This document shows, in pieces, positions 1 through 9,810 of a stretch of DNA of 64,000 nt. Location of the stretch: the NCBI GenBank assembly GCA_963580285.1, contig OY757024.1, forward strand, positions 118,359,203 to 118,423,202. The letters are read 5' to 3'. Position numbers and translations under genes: made by a program. Position 1 is the stretch's first letter; every line of letters begins with the position of its first letter. Source of the stretch: Lucinisca nassula (Eukaryota > Mollusca > Bivalvia > Lucinida > Lucinidae). The notes beneath the pieces are model-generated. The model was not told where the DNA came from. It saw nothing but the letters and a program-made list of their open reading frames with translations, and did not search any database.

Positions 1-130
1 GATCGGAGTGTTCGTTGTGCGCTCTGAGGCTAGCTAAGGGCCCAATGCCCCTTATGCAGCAAGAGAAGTCTCTGGTTAGACTATATGGATGCGCAGGTTG
101 ATCTGATTCTTCACTTGGCGCACGTCTTAT
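1..130 (+). repeat. Dispersed repeat ('GGATGCGCAG' family)
   Basis: The stretch matches the reverse complement of about 20878-21045 closely, including GTGCGCTCT..GGATAGCTAAGG, the GCAGCAAGAGAA segment and GGATGCGCAGG. Shorter related pieces occur near 19255-19335 and 39935-40040. It carries no ORF; likely a MITE or SINE relic cut by the window edge. Confidence 0.5.
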
Positions 131-459
131 TGGAGCTTTTTTAGTGCGCTTGCTGATTTGTTAGGGTTAGGATTTTTCTTCTTGTTGCTTTGTAATGGAA
201 AATCCTGGCTGCACTGTTTGCTTATCTCTCTTTTGTGGGTCAGTGTCCATCTTTTTTTTTTTTGCTTAAGAATTTGAATTTAAGCGTTAAACGAAGCCGT
301 TAAAGTCTCAGTCCAAGACTATTTTCCCAGCATAAACTCAGAGACAATCAACCCACCGGCGTTCTCATCGCTTTTATTACATATATAAACATGGGCAAAA
401 GTCCATATGCAGGGCAGAATACAGGATCAGACCCATTGGTATTTTAACAAGTAAAACAT
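131..459. other. Unassigned, no gene seen
   Basis: AT-rich sequence with a short T tract near 252-263. I see no ORF, tRNA or recognised repeat. Confidence 0.4.
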
Positions 460-1190
460 GGATATTATATGACAGACTGCATGCATGGTAGTTAACCCAA
501 TCACGGTTGGCAACTTTGCTTCCCTCTTTAATTGCACGCCGGTGGGTCAGGCCTCAGATTCTATGACGGCTCCAACGTAAAGGCTTATCGAAAATTAAAG
601 AGATAATGTTGGTTGGTGCCTGATGCTCTGTCTCTGGTCGGGCTCATCGGAGTCTAACTGTTGGTTTTCTTTTGCTCCAGCATTTCAGTGGTTTCTTGCT
701 GTCGAGTCCTCACCGTTGTCTCACCTCTGTGGTTCTTTGATTTCTGTGTTCACGGAGATGTTGCACTGATGAGTTAGGAGGCCTTCATGCGGACTGAACA
801 AATTTTTTGTCTAAATCGCGACGGAAGTAAGGGCGAGGATTGTGGCCACGTAAAATCAATTTAAGCCCCCCCCCCCCTCACCCCCCCCCCCCACCCCCAG
901 TGGAAATCTTCCACTGACCGTTCCAAGGCGGCTCTTCTGTGGCGATTTATTTATGTTGTTGTTTGTTACTTACTGTGTGTATCACTTGTGTCTTTTAATT
1001 TTGGATGGCCATATGGCCATTTTGTGGGAAAGTAACTGTCCATATGGCCTTCCTTTGTTTAGGTTTCCAGTATGGTCTGGTCGCTTAATGTTTGTATTTC
1101 TTTCCCTTTGGCGTCTTTTATGGATGGAGTAAGTTAATTGTATCAATTCCTGATCTTTGTTTTACTTCTACTTTATGACAATAAGTTTAG
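460..1190 (+). mobile_element. PLE 3' tail copy
   Basis: Conserved non-coding tail seen in over a dozen copies here. Landmarks: GACAGACTGCATGCATGG, GGTGGGTCAGGCCTCAGATT, CTGATGAGTTAGGAGGCCTT, GTGGCCACGTAAAATC, a poly-C tract, and the end GATCTTTGTTTTACTTCT. In full-length copies it follows directly after the reverse transcriptase C-terminus. Confidence 0.75.
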
Positions 1191-1334
1191 GTGTTTTGTG
1201 GCTTAATGTCACAGGCAAGGTCACAGCGCCATGGTCTTGTCTTAAGCAATACACATTCTAATTAAAAAAAGAGAAACGATCATGAACTGATACATTATCA
1301 GATCCCTAATTCTTACGACAATATTTCATAGGAA

Positions 1335-3172
1335 AGACTCCCTATATCTTGCATGTAATGTAAGAAATGCTTTTTTCACTTCTGAAGGGCATAAAAATTA
1401 TACTTTATGGTCAAGTCAGAATGTGTGTGAAGCTCTCACCTTTCTACTTGAAAATATTTACATAAGATTTGGCACTTAGTCATTTAGACAAGTTTTGGGT
1501 ATTCCGATGTGTACTAATTGCTCACCACTTGTGGCTGATCTGTTTTTAATAAATTATGAGAGAGACTTCATGATGACCCTTTCTCCTGAAAACCAGACTG
1601 AAAACAATTGAAGCTTTTAGCTCCACTTCTAGATATTTAAATGATTTATTAAATATTGATAATACCTATGTCGATTGTTTGATCAGTCAAATTTACACCC
1701 CCCACGAACTTCAGTTAAACAAAGCAAATTCTTCTGATACCGAGGCCCCGTTTTTGGATTTACATCTTTCTATTGCAGATGGGTTTGTTTCTTGCAACAC
1801 TTATAATATACGCGATGATTTTGATTTTGATATCGTAATTTTTCCTTTTTGGATGGTGATGATCCTCGTGCGCAATCCTATGGCATTTATATTTCGCAAT
1901 TAATTCGATTTGCCAGAGTGTGTAGTCATGTTTTTGTTTGTTTGATTTGGGGTTTAACGTCCCCGTCAACACTGTAAAGGTCATTTTGGAGACGTCGCTT
2001 CCAATTTTGTGGGACTTTTACCCGACACTGAGATGAAATGACATCTCAAGCCCTGTTGCCCAAAGAAACCAATAGGGTTTATTAGCATGGAAGGTCCGCC
2101 TCACACCGCGGTTCCTGGACAGGCTTAGATCCTCTAAGCGGTTTACCAGACTAGTACTAGTGTGCGGGCCGGATTCAGCTATGCGTGGAAGCATCATGCA
2201 GCCCATATATTTCTTCAAGCCCCTATGGGTGTGTAGTCATGTAACTGACTTCAACACTCGTAATAAATTGTTAACGACGCAAAGCCTTTTCAAAATTGCA
2301 TAGACGCCCTTCTAATTTATTTTCAAAATTCAATATTGGACTTAAATCTCTTCTGCAACAAGGTATATCGAAACCCGAATTTTATGGTGACTCAGTATAG
2401 TAATTCATAAAGACTTCAGCACCCAATTTCGTAAAATCATTCTTCGATATAAAAAGTTTGGGTACAACATAAATGTTATACGACAGACTGCATGTTTGTT
2501 TATTAAACCAGTCACGGTTGACAATTTTGCTTCCCTCCTTAATTGCACGCCGGTGGGCCAGGCCTCAAATTCTATGACGGTTCCAGCGTAAAGGATAAGG
2601 TTGATTGGTACATGATGCTCTATCTCTGGTCGGGCCTATCGGAGTCTAACTGTTAGCTTTCTTTTGCTCCAGCATTTCTGTGGTTTCTTACTGTCGAGTC
2701 CTCACCATTGTTTCATCTCTGTGGTTGAGTAATTTTTGTGTTCACGGAGATGTTGCACTGATGAGTAAGGAGGCCTTCATGCGGACTGAACAAATTATTT
2801 GTCTTAATCGCGTCGGAAGTCAGGGCGAGGATTGTGGCCACGTAAAATCGATTTAAGCCCCACCCCCTCCCAGTTGGGTTCGTTTCCGCTGACAGTTCCA
2901 GGGCAGTTCTTCTGTCGCAGTTTATTTTTGTTATGGTTTGACTTTGGGTGTTTGTGTCGCTTATATTATTTTATTTTGGATAGCCTTTTGGCCATTTTGA
3001 GGGGCAATAACTGTCATTTTGGCTTTACACTATTGATAATTGCATTAGGATTTGGTGTTTCATGTTTGAGTTTCTTTCCCTTTGATGTCTCTGATGGGAG
3101 CTATGGGTTAATTGTATCGATTCCTGATCATTGCCTCCGCTTCTATTATAAACATTACGGTCAGGGCAAATG
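1335..3172 (+). pseudogene. PLE copy: broken reverse transcriptase plus 3' tail, split by SINE-3
   Basis: Readable RT pieces include 'Asn-Val-Cys-Glu-Ala-Leu-Thr-Phe-Leu', GIPMCTNCSPLVADLF (RT motif 4 region) and 'Ser-Arg-Tyr-Leu-Asn-Asp-Leu-Leu-Asn-Ile-Asp-Asn', where the catalytic Tyr-x-Asp-Asp is now Tyr-Leu-Asn-Asp. Then comes 'Glu-Ala-Pro-Phe-Leu-Asp-Leu'. Stops and frameshifts break the frame. SINE-3 (1931-2228) interrupts it, after which the RT C-terminus and tail resume to 3172. The RT type looks Penelope-like, but no GIY-YIG nuclease is visible, so the class is tentative. Confidence 0.7.
1931..2228 (-). mobile_element. SINE-3 with 13-bp target duplication
   Basis: On the minus strand it starts with a truncated G+C-rich head (the CCGCCCATAGGGGCTTGAAG end) and finishes GGGGACGTTAAACC then a CAAACAAACAA tail. 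It is flanked by GTGTGTAGTCATG at 1918-1930 and 2229-2241, a clean target-site duplication inside the PLE copy. Length is about 298 bp. Confidence 0.85.
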
Positions 3173-3857
3173 ATTTTGTTACAGACAGACGGACAAACGG
3201 ACAGAAAAATGAATCTCTGCATCAGCTTGCCCTTCAGGTACCACCAACAGACTGAGCTTTTAACCTGCGAATAGCCTCATGAATGCCTGAAAGAGATATG
3301 CATGTATGATATGAAAACAAGACCAATGAACCAATTGTGGACACACTCTGTTTTGTAGTGTGGTCGGAATAAGTAGCTTTATTTTAATCTACGCTACTTC
3401 CTTAATCAAATAATTGTTTTATTCGTGTCTGATAACATAGAATAATCATTTGAATAATTTATACAAAGTCATAATCACCTTTTTTTAATGAAGACCTCGT
3501 ATGTCACTTTCTGATAGCCGGCATTATGCGAATACCATTGGATAAAGCTCTCCATCAATTTATTTTTGACTGTTTCATGATATCAATTATGTGATGTCAT
3601 AAAATGCCAAGTGCGGTAGAACTTGATTGCTTCATTGAGCACCAGTCGCGAAAACGGACGGTCCCGGCGCGATACATCACTGGTACAAACGGCTCCCCAC
3701 CTGGCGGCGGAGCGAATATAGATTGACCCAGTATCTGAATGGCGTCAATATTAAATATAACATGTTAATCTAATGAGTATCGATTTAAGAGAATAACATT
3801 GTTTTTACTGCTGGCCGTCCCGGGGGCGGCTGTTCCTTTTTACTTTCCTTATATAGC
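3173..3857. other. Unassigned intergenic stretch
   Basis: No convincing ORF, tRNA or repeat is visible. A GC-richer patch (about 3640-3730) has no clear identity. Confidence 0.4.
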
Positions 3858-4160
3858 CCCCCCCCCCCCCCCACACACACACACATCCCACAACCACACT
3901 CCCCGGTAAACAAAATAAATACTGACCGTTTCAAGGCGGTCCTTCTGTTGGTTCGTCTTTGCATATATGTATTGCCAATATCTTTTCATTTTGGATAGCC
4001 ATTTTGGCCATTTTATGGGAAAGTAACTGTCCTTTCTGCTTTCCGCTTGTACATTTTCATTATGGCGAAGTTTTTGGTGTTTCTTTCTCTTTAGTATCTT
4101 GGGTGGTGGGTATTAGGTATCGTGTCGATTCCTGATCATTGCCTTCACTTCTTATTGGAT
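3858..4160 (+). mobile_element. Diverged PLE 3' tail with C/AC simple repeat
   Basis: A poly-C and (AC)n tract precedes sequence matching the tail: CCGTTTCAAGGCGGTCCTTC, TTTTGGATAGCC, GGGAAAGTAACTGTCC, GATTCCTGATCATTGCC. It is more divergent than other copies. Confidence 0.6.
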
Positions 4161-4177
4161 TAGCGCATTGATTCACC

Positions 4178-4392
4178 TCTAGCATTACGAAAACACGCTT
4201 ATTCAAATATACATGTATTTAAAAAAAATACTATCAAAAATTGAAAATTATCAGATGAAAATTTTGATAGTTTTCTTTCTATACAAAAATTGGTGGAACT
4301 GGTTGAAAAGAGTACCCACAATCTATGTTTTGAGTAGAAATAAGAAAAAATCAATGTATAACCAAAAACTGGGGTTTAAAGGGGCCAAAATT
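4178..4392 (+). mobile_element. Degenerate Hp-B MITE without core
   Basis: Begins CATTACGAAAACACGC, carries GAGTACCCACAATCTATG and AGTAGAAATAAGAAAAA, and ends in the CTGGGGTTTAAAGGGG segment. The central hairpin and the far terminus are lost. Confidence 0.5.
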
Positions 4393-4499
4393 ATAGGCAT
4401 GTTTTTTTTTTTTTTTTTGCTTTTGTGTGTGCATTTATGCAACCAACTCCCTTTCTGTCGGTGACTTGAGATGGTTGCTTTCCATAAGAAACTAATATT

Positions 4500-4640
4500 G
4501 GGTTCTGTTATTAATTGGCGTTTACAATCCGAGGGATGGCCGTGCTGAGCGGAACCGAGGCTATTCCGACGTTCCGCTCAGTACGGTCATCCCGAGGATC
4601 GGAAACGCCCATTTACAACAGAATCCCATAGTTGATTCTG
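4500..4640. mobile_element. Foldback Fb-D
   Basis: Near-perfect inverted repeat: GGTTCTGTTATTAATTGGCG and GTGCTGAGCGGAACCGAGG on the left match CGTTCCGCTCAGTACGG and the CGCCCATTTACAACAGAA end on the right. Same family as 10209-10345. Confidence 0.65.
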
Positions 4641-4794
4641 TTTCCTGATCAACACCACCGAAAATTTTTCATTTTACTTTATTTTACTTTATTTAACTTT
4701 TTATTTTTCGCGCATTATACTCATGTCTCCGTGGTAAGAACTGAATTTCTATCCTAGGCTAAAACCACGGATTTCCTTATCTTGTATATATGAA

Positions 4795-4925
4795 ATAGAG
4801 GAGCTTGCATGAGTGCTCATATATTATTGCATTTGTTAAACGAGTTGCGGAAAAGGGATAAAATGCGAGGCGTTGCCGAGCATTTTATGACTTTTCCTCA
4901 TATATTCATGAGTCGCCTGTCTTAC
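4795..4925 (+). mobile_element. Fb-E MITE fragment
   Basis: Contains GAGGAGCTTGCATGAGTGCT, CGAGTTGCGGAAAAGGGAT and AAATGCGAGGC..GCCGAGCATTTTAT, the left end and hairpin of Fb-E. The rest is missing. Confidence 0.55.
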
Positions 4926-5462
4926 CATTGTGGGTTTTCTGTCAGACGTAGACGTCGAAGTATAACAGACAATTTGTTGAAACCAATGGAATCACAAGAA
5001 TTAACTAAAAAACAACAACAAAAAAGAAAAAGAAAACAAGCATCATTTACGCGCATGACAAAAACATTTAACTGAAGATAAAAGTAAATGGAGACGAATA
5101 AGCCTAATCTGAGTTGTTGAACAGAAAAGGTAACTATTAAATTTGTATAAAATTATCTGACATTAATTTCTAAAATAACGTTATATCATAATCATTAAAA
5201 TATACTATTTTCGACATAGTATTTGAAAGATATTTCTAAATTAACCATCATTATGTCTTTAGTTCATTGACAAATATGTGTACAAATGATAGTAATAGAT
5301 GGTGGCATTACTGAACTTAAACCCAACATTCATCCGTGTCCCACAAATAGTGTTGACCCAGATTAGTCGGCGTAGAACACGGCGTCTGAGCCATGTTTAC
5401 TATATATGGTTAACGTACCTTTATGATAACACACCCGTGTGACATGGTGCATTAATCCAATG

Positions 5463-5778
5463 GCCTCCGCCCATCGGGGCTTGAAGAAATAGACGGGCTG
5501 CACGATGCTTCAACGCAGAGCTGAAACCGGCCCGCACACGAGTGCTGGTAAACCGCTTAGAGGATCTAAGCCTGCCCAGGCAAAGCGGTGTGCATCTGCC
5601 TGTCCATGCTGATAAATTCTATTGGTTTCATTGGGCAATAGGGCCTGAGATGACATTTCATTGAGATGACATTTCATCTCAATGTCGGGTAAAACTCCCA
5701 CAAAATTGGAAGCAGCGTCTCCAAAATGACCTACTCAGTGTTGACGAGGACGTTAAGCCTCAAATCAAACAAACAAAA
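5463..5778 (+). mobile_element. SINE-3
   Basis: Starts CCTCCGCCCATCGGGGCTTG, carries CGCTTAGAGGATCTAAGCCT and ends GACGTTAAGCCTCAAATCAA then an (ACAAA)n-like tail. A short internal duplication of CATTTCATTGAGATGA is present. Confidence 0.8.
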
Positions 5779-5784
5779 CAAGCA

Positions 5785-6023
5785 GTCATTCATATCTCGA
5801 AAACGGTTATTTTTCTAATGATTATTTATATATATTTCTGATTTGTATTCCTGCCACAAAGTGCAGGTGCTCGTTAGATCAGCCTCATTGAGCGTTTTAA
5901 CGAGTACCGACATCATATGTCTTGGAGCAGAAATAATGGAAACAAGGTATACCCCGTAAAACCCCAGTTTATGTAAAGTGGGGTTTGGAGGGGTGTTCAT
6001 TACCCAGACTTGTTTGTGTGATG
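5785..6023 (+). mobile_element. Hp-A MITE, decayed core
   Basis: Has the ATATCTCGAAAACGGTTATT left part, a damaged hairpin (GTGCTCGTTAGATCAGCCTC / GCGTTTTAACGAGTACC), TATGTCTTGGAGCAGAAATA and the AGACTTGTTTGTGTGATG right end. Confidence 0.65.
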
Positions 6024-6024
6024 C

Positions 6025-7628
6025 AAAATAGTTTGATAAGTTGTGGGTATTCCTATGGGTATTAATTGCGCACCACTTGTGACTGATCTGTTTTTGTTTG
6101 GTTATGAGAGAGACTCAATGGTGTCCCTTTCTGCTGATAACCAGTCTGAAATCATTGAAGTTTTTAGCTCCACTTCTAGATATTTGAATGATTTATTAAA
6201 TATTGATAATACCTATTTCGATGGTTTGATCAGTCAAATTTACCCCCCAGAACTTCAGTTAAATAATGCAAAATTCCTCTGATACCGAGGCCCCCTTTTT
6301 GGATTTGCATCTGTCTATTGTAGATGGGTTTGTTTCTTGTAAAATTTATGATAAACCGGATGATTTTGATTTTGAGATTGCAAACTTTCCTTTTTTTGAT
6401 GGTGATGTTCCACGTGCGCCATCCTATGGCGTTTATATTTCGCAATTTATTCCATTTGCCTTAGTATGTACTCATGGAACTGACTTCAACACTCGCAGTT
6501 CTCGTAAATTGTTAACGGCTAAACTTCTTAATCAGGGTTATCGGTTACATAAACTACGCAGAGCCTTTCCAAAACTTTAAAGGCGTCATTCTGATTTAAT
6601 AACAAAATTCAGTACTGGACTTAAATCTCTTCTAGAACAAGGTCTAACGGAACCCGAATTTTATTTGACTTAGTATATAAATTTAGACAAATTTATAACC
6701 GCAGTGACTTCCGGACCCAATTTCGTAAAATCATTCTTCGATATAAAATGATTGGGTTCAACATAAATGTTATACGATAGACTGCATGCATGGTAGTTAA
6801 CCCAATCACGGTTGACAACTTTGCTTCCCTCCGGTGCAGCCGGTGTGTCAGGCCTCAGATTCTATGACGGCTCCAACGTAAAAGCTGGTGTTGGTTGGTG
6901 CCTGTTGCTCTGTCTCTGGTCGGGTCCATTAGAGTTTAACTGTTGTTTTCTTTTGCTCCAGTATTTCTGTTGTTTCTTGCGTTTGAGTCCTCGCCGTTGT
7001 TTCATCTTTGTGGTTGTTTGAGTTTTGTGTTCAGGGAGATTTTGCACTGATGAGTTAGGAGACCTTCATGCGGACTGAACAAATAATTTGTCTTAATCGC
7101 GAGGGAAGTAAGGGCGAGGATTGTGGCCACGTAAAATCGTTTTAAGCTTCGTTTCACTGATCGTTCCAATGCGGCTCTTCTGTCGCGGTTTGTTTTTGTT
7201 GTGGTTTGTCTTTGAAGTTTGGAGGCCTTCATGCGGACTGAACAAATTATTTGTCCATTTGCGACGGAACTAAGGGCGAGGATTGTGGCCACGTAAAATC
7301 GATTTAAGCCCCCAGCCCCCCCCCCCCCACCACCACCACCCACCAGTGCAGTTCGTTTCCGCTGACCATTCCAAGGCGGTTCTTCTGTCGCAATTTATTT
7401 TTGTAATGGTTTGTCTTTGGGTGTTTGTGTCGCTTATATTATTTTATTTTGGATAGCCTTTTGGCCATTTTGTTGGAAAGTAACTGTTCTTTTGGCTTAC
7501 CGCTGTTGGTGTTTCCGCTGGGGTCTGTTGCTTCATGTCTGTGTTTCTTTCCCTTAGGTGTCTTTGTTTGGAGCTGTGTGTTAATTGTATCGATTCCTGA
7601 TCATTGCCGCTCTACTTCTAGTTTATAG
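6025..7628 (+). pseudogene. PLE copy: broken reverse transcriptase and 3' tail
   Basis: The RT reads GIPMGINCAPLVTDLFLFGY, then a Tyr-Leu-Asn-Asp active-site remnant. A frameshift near 6265 moves the frame to 'Asn-Ser-Ser-Asp-Thr-Glu-Ala-Pro-Phe-Leu-Asp-Leu'. The second piece runs to a stop near 6580. Homology continues through the RT C-terminus and the full tail to GATTCCTGATCATTGCC at about 7605, with a partial tail duplication near 7200-7290. Inactive. Confidence 0.7.
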
Positions 7629-7739
7629 TGCATTGGATTAAAGAAAAACACCCCTTATATTGATAATAGACCTACCCCAGGCTGATTGATGGAATCTTCT
7701 TCTGATCATAAACAGAGTTGAAAGAAACAGAATCACATA

Positions 7740-8101
7740 CAGTATAACTTCGATGGCTCGAGCCCCGATGGCTCGTTTACCATGGATGGGTCGAACCCAT
7801 TCTTGAGTCCGCAGGGGAATTCCTCCAAATACCATATAGGGATAATGTAGGGAGATTTTCTTCTTTTATCTGGCAACTGTATGCTGTGTTTACTCATTAG
7901 AATCGCCTCGATGAGGCGATTCTAATGAGTACACACAGCATACACATATAGTATAGAACACTGAAAAAATATCTCACATTTAGTTCCATTATGCCTCCTG
8001 GTATGGTACTGATAGTAACCCTCAGTGGCTCGAACTACCCCTGTCTCGAACAGATCTTCGAGGTCCCAAAGGTGTTCAAGCCATTGAAGTTCGACTGTAC
8101 T
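7740..8101 (+). mobile_element. Hp-C MITE (Tc1/mariner-type ends)
   Basis: Flanked by TA. Ends CAGTATAACTTCGATGGCTC and its inverse GAAGTTCGACTG. The centre (7890-7936) is the TACTCATTAGAATCGCCTC palindrome shared with Hp-A and Hp-B. CAG termini with TA duplication suggest Tc1/mariner mobilisation. Confidence 0.75.
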
Positions 8102-8215
8102 TTGATCCTCCTGAAAAAAGTAATAAAACTTTAATCCAGTACTGCTGTTTTCAGAGACATTTCAGAGACCTTTAACCCATTTTGTATTATATGGAATCCA
8201 CTACATGTACCGTAG

Positions 8216-8375
8216 AAGCCTCCTTTGTGCAGTGGTTATGCTACTCGACTTCTAAACCAGGGTTCGCGGGCTTGATCCCGGGCTACTCCAGACTTTCGGA
8301 CGAGTCTTTAACACGAGGTTCCGTCTCCGTATGGCCTTAGCTGTTGGTGGGACGTTAAACACAAACACTCACTCA
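8216..8375 (+). mobile_element. SINE-2 (tRNA-headed)
   Basis: tRNA-like head (GCAGTGGTTATGCTACTCG, GGGTTCGCGGGCTTGATCCC as A and B box regions) followed by CAGACTTTCGGACGAGTCTT and GTTGGTGGGACGTTAAACAC, then a CACTCACTCA tail. Other copies: 12981, 13490, 22361, 49086, 58976. Confidence 0.75.
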
Positions 8376-8560
8376 TCTCTTCTATCTTTCCTCCCTTCCA
8401 CCGGGAGACGACCCACAAGAACTGGCGTGTACTTACATGTAAACCAAATCAATCAATCAATCAATCAACCAATTAATCAACGGTTTTCTACTTTAGGGTC
8501 TTCTTTCCACTAGACTACGGAATTGTAAGGGAAATTGATAAATTATTAAGTCCGTGATTT

Positions 8561-8828
8561 GTTTGAATTGAGGTTTAACGTCCAGTCAACACTATTTAGA
8601 TCGTTTTGGAGACGCAGCTTCAATTTTGTGGGACGTCTACCTGACATTGTGATGAAATGACATCTCAAGCCTTGCCGCCGAATGAAACAAATAAGGTTCA
8701 TTAGCCTGGACTGCCCAACCTTGGCAGGCTTCGACCTTCTAAGTGGTTTACCAGTATGCACATGCGATTGGTTATAGCTCTACGTGGAAGCAGCATACAG
8801 CCCAGTCTATTTCTTATAGCCCCGATTG
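8561..8828 (-). mobile_element. SINE-3, diverged
   Basis: Reverse-orientation copy: GAGGTTTAACGTCCAGTCAA, ATGACATCTCAAGCCTTG, CTACGTGGAAGCAGCATACA. More diverged than the others, with a deletion in the middle. Confidence 0.65.
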
Positions 8829-9129
8829 GCGGGGGCCTGTGTTATCGTAAATAGTGTCTTTTTATCAATAGTGGTCTGCTTCCTTTGACAGATACTTTTC
8901 TGCAGGTGTAAGCTTCATTTTTATAGGAGCTAAATTAACCACAATGGAAACAAAAAGTGACAAATATTGTCTTCCTTGTTAAATGGCGGAAATATGGCGA
9001 GAGTGTCAATTGCTTTTATACTTTCAGATTTCAATCGCCTACTTTTGAACAAAATGAATTGACTGACGGTGCAATTTGTAGCCAGTTTTACGTTTTATCC
9101 GTGGTTATTCTAGGCATCTGTTTCTTTGT

Positions 9130-9257
9130 CTTGCATTTCATTGTGGTGTATCTCACACTGTCTTGCCTTTCATTGTGGTGTATCTCACACTGTCTTGCCT
9201 TTCATTGTGGTATATCTCACACTATCTTGCCTTTCATTGTGGCGTATCTCACACTGC
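9130..9257 (+). repeat. 32-bp tandem repeat, 4 units
   Basis: Four consecutive units of CTTGC(A/C)TTTCATTGTGG + TGTATCTCACACTGT, differing by one to three bases, start at 9130, 9162, 9194 and 9226. Confidence 0.9.
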
Positions 9258-9385
9258 TGGAACTCGACCTTGATTCAACGTTGAAACAATGCTAGCAATG
9301 GTGTTTCAGCGTTGAATCAAAATTGAGTCTAACTGACATTGAGCCAACGTGGGCCCTCTGTGTATCAACTAAACAAAGTAACTTT

Positions 9386-9680
9386 TGTTTGTTTGATTTG
9401 AGGTTTAACGTCTCCGTCAACACTGTAAAGGTCATTTTGAAAACGTCGCTTCCAATATTATGGGACGTTACCCGACATTGAGATTAAATGACATCTCAAG
9501 CCCTGCCGCCTCATGAAACCAATAGGGGTTTCAAGCATGGACGAGTCAAGTAGCACCGCTTGGCCTGGACAGGCTTAGATCCTCTAAACGGTTTCCCAGT
9601 ACTCGTTTGTGGGTCGGTTTCAGCTCTGCGTGGAAGCATAATGCAGCCAATCCATTTCTTCAAGCCCCAATGGGCGGGGG
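9386..9680 (-). mobile_element. SINE-3 inside a duplicated flank
   Basis: Full-length reverse copy. The sequence on both sides (about 9314-9365 and 9686-9743) is an imperfect direct repeat around GACATTGAGCCAAC. It is longer and more diverged than a target duplication, so the insertion lies in an older duplication. Exon 2 of gene A starts 110 bp downstream. Confidence 0.75.
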
Positions 9681-9789
9681 CGAGTTGAATAAAAATTGGG
9701 TCAAATTGACATTGAGCCAACACGTGCCCTCTGGGTACCAACTTTATGCCAGTATATTCAGTACAGATCATTTTCTATTTTTATTTCAG

Positions 9790-9810
9790 AAACCCAAGAA
9801 AAGCAGATCG
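9790..9810 (+). CDS. Gene A exon 2, 21-nt microexon
   Basis: A 21-base exon lies between a pyrimidine-rich TTTATTTCAG acceptor and a consensus GTAAGTATG donor. Entered in phase 1 it reads [G]AA ACC CAA GAA AAG CAG ATC G, that is ETQEKQI, and leaves in phase 1, as the next exon requires. So short an exon is supported mainly by its splice signals and by the phase agreement. It would place a short polar stretch between the signal peptide and the SEA domain. Confidence 0.6.

Noticed and set aside
2832..3173. Open frames with 'Phe-Gly-Cys-Leu-Cys-Arg-Leu-Tyr-Tyr-Phe-Ile-Leu-Asp' that recur at 7425, 47781 and 60908
   Set aside because: They recur because the PLE tail recurs; frames are broken differently in each copy and the tail has no protein-like conservation.
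4213..4464. Open frame of 83 codons with Lys/Phe-rich product
   Set aside because: It lies in a degenerate Hp-B MITE and a T tract; no coding character or conserved motif.
8940..9100. Candidate first exon of gene A upstream of the microexon
   Set aside because: No ATG followed by a hydrophobic stretch and a phase-1 donor could be found; the exon is probably outside the window.
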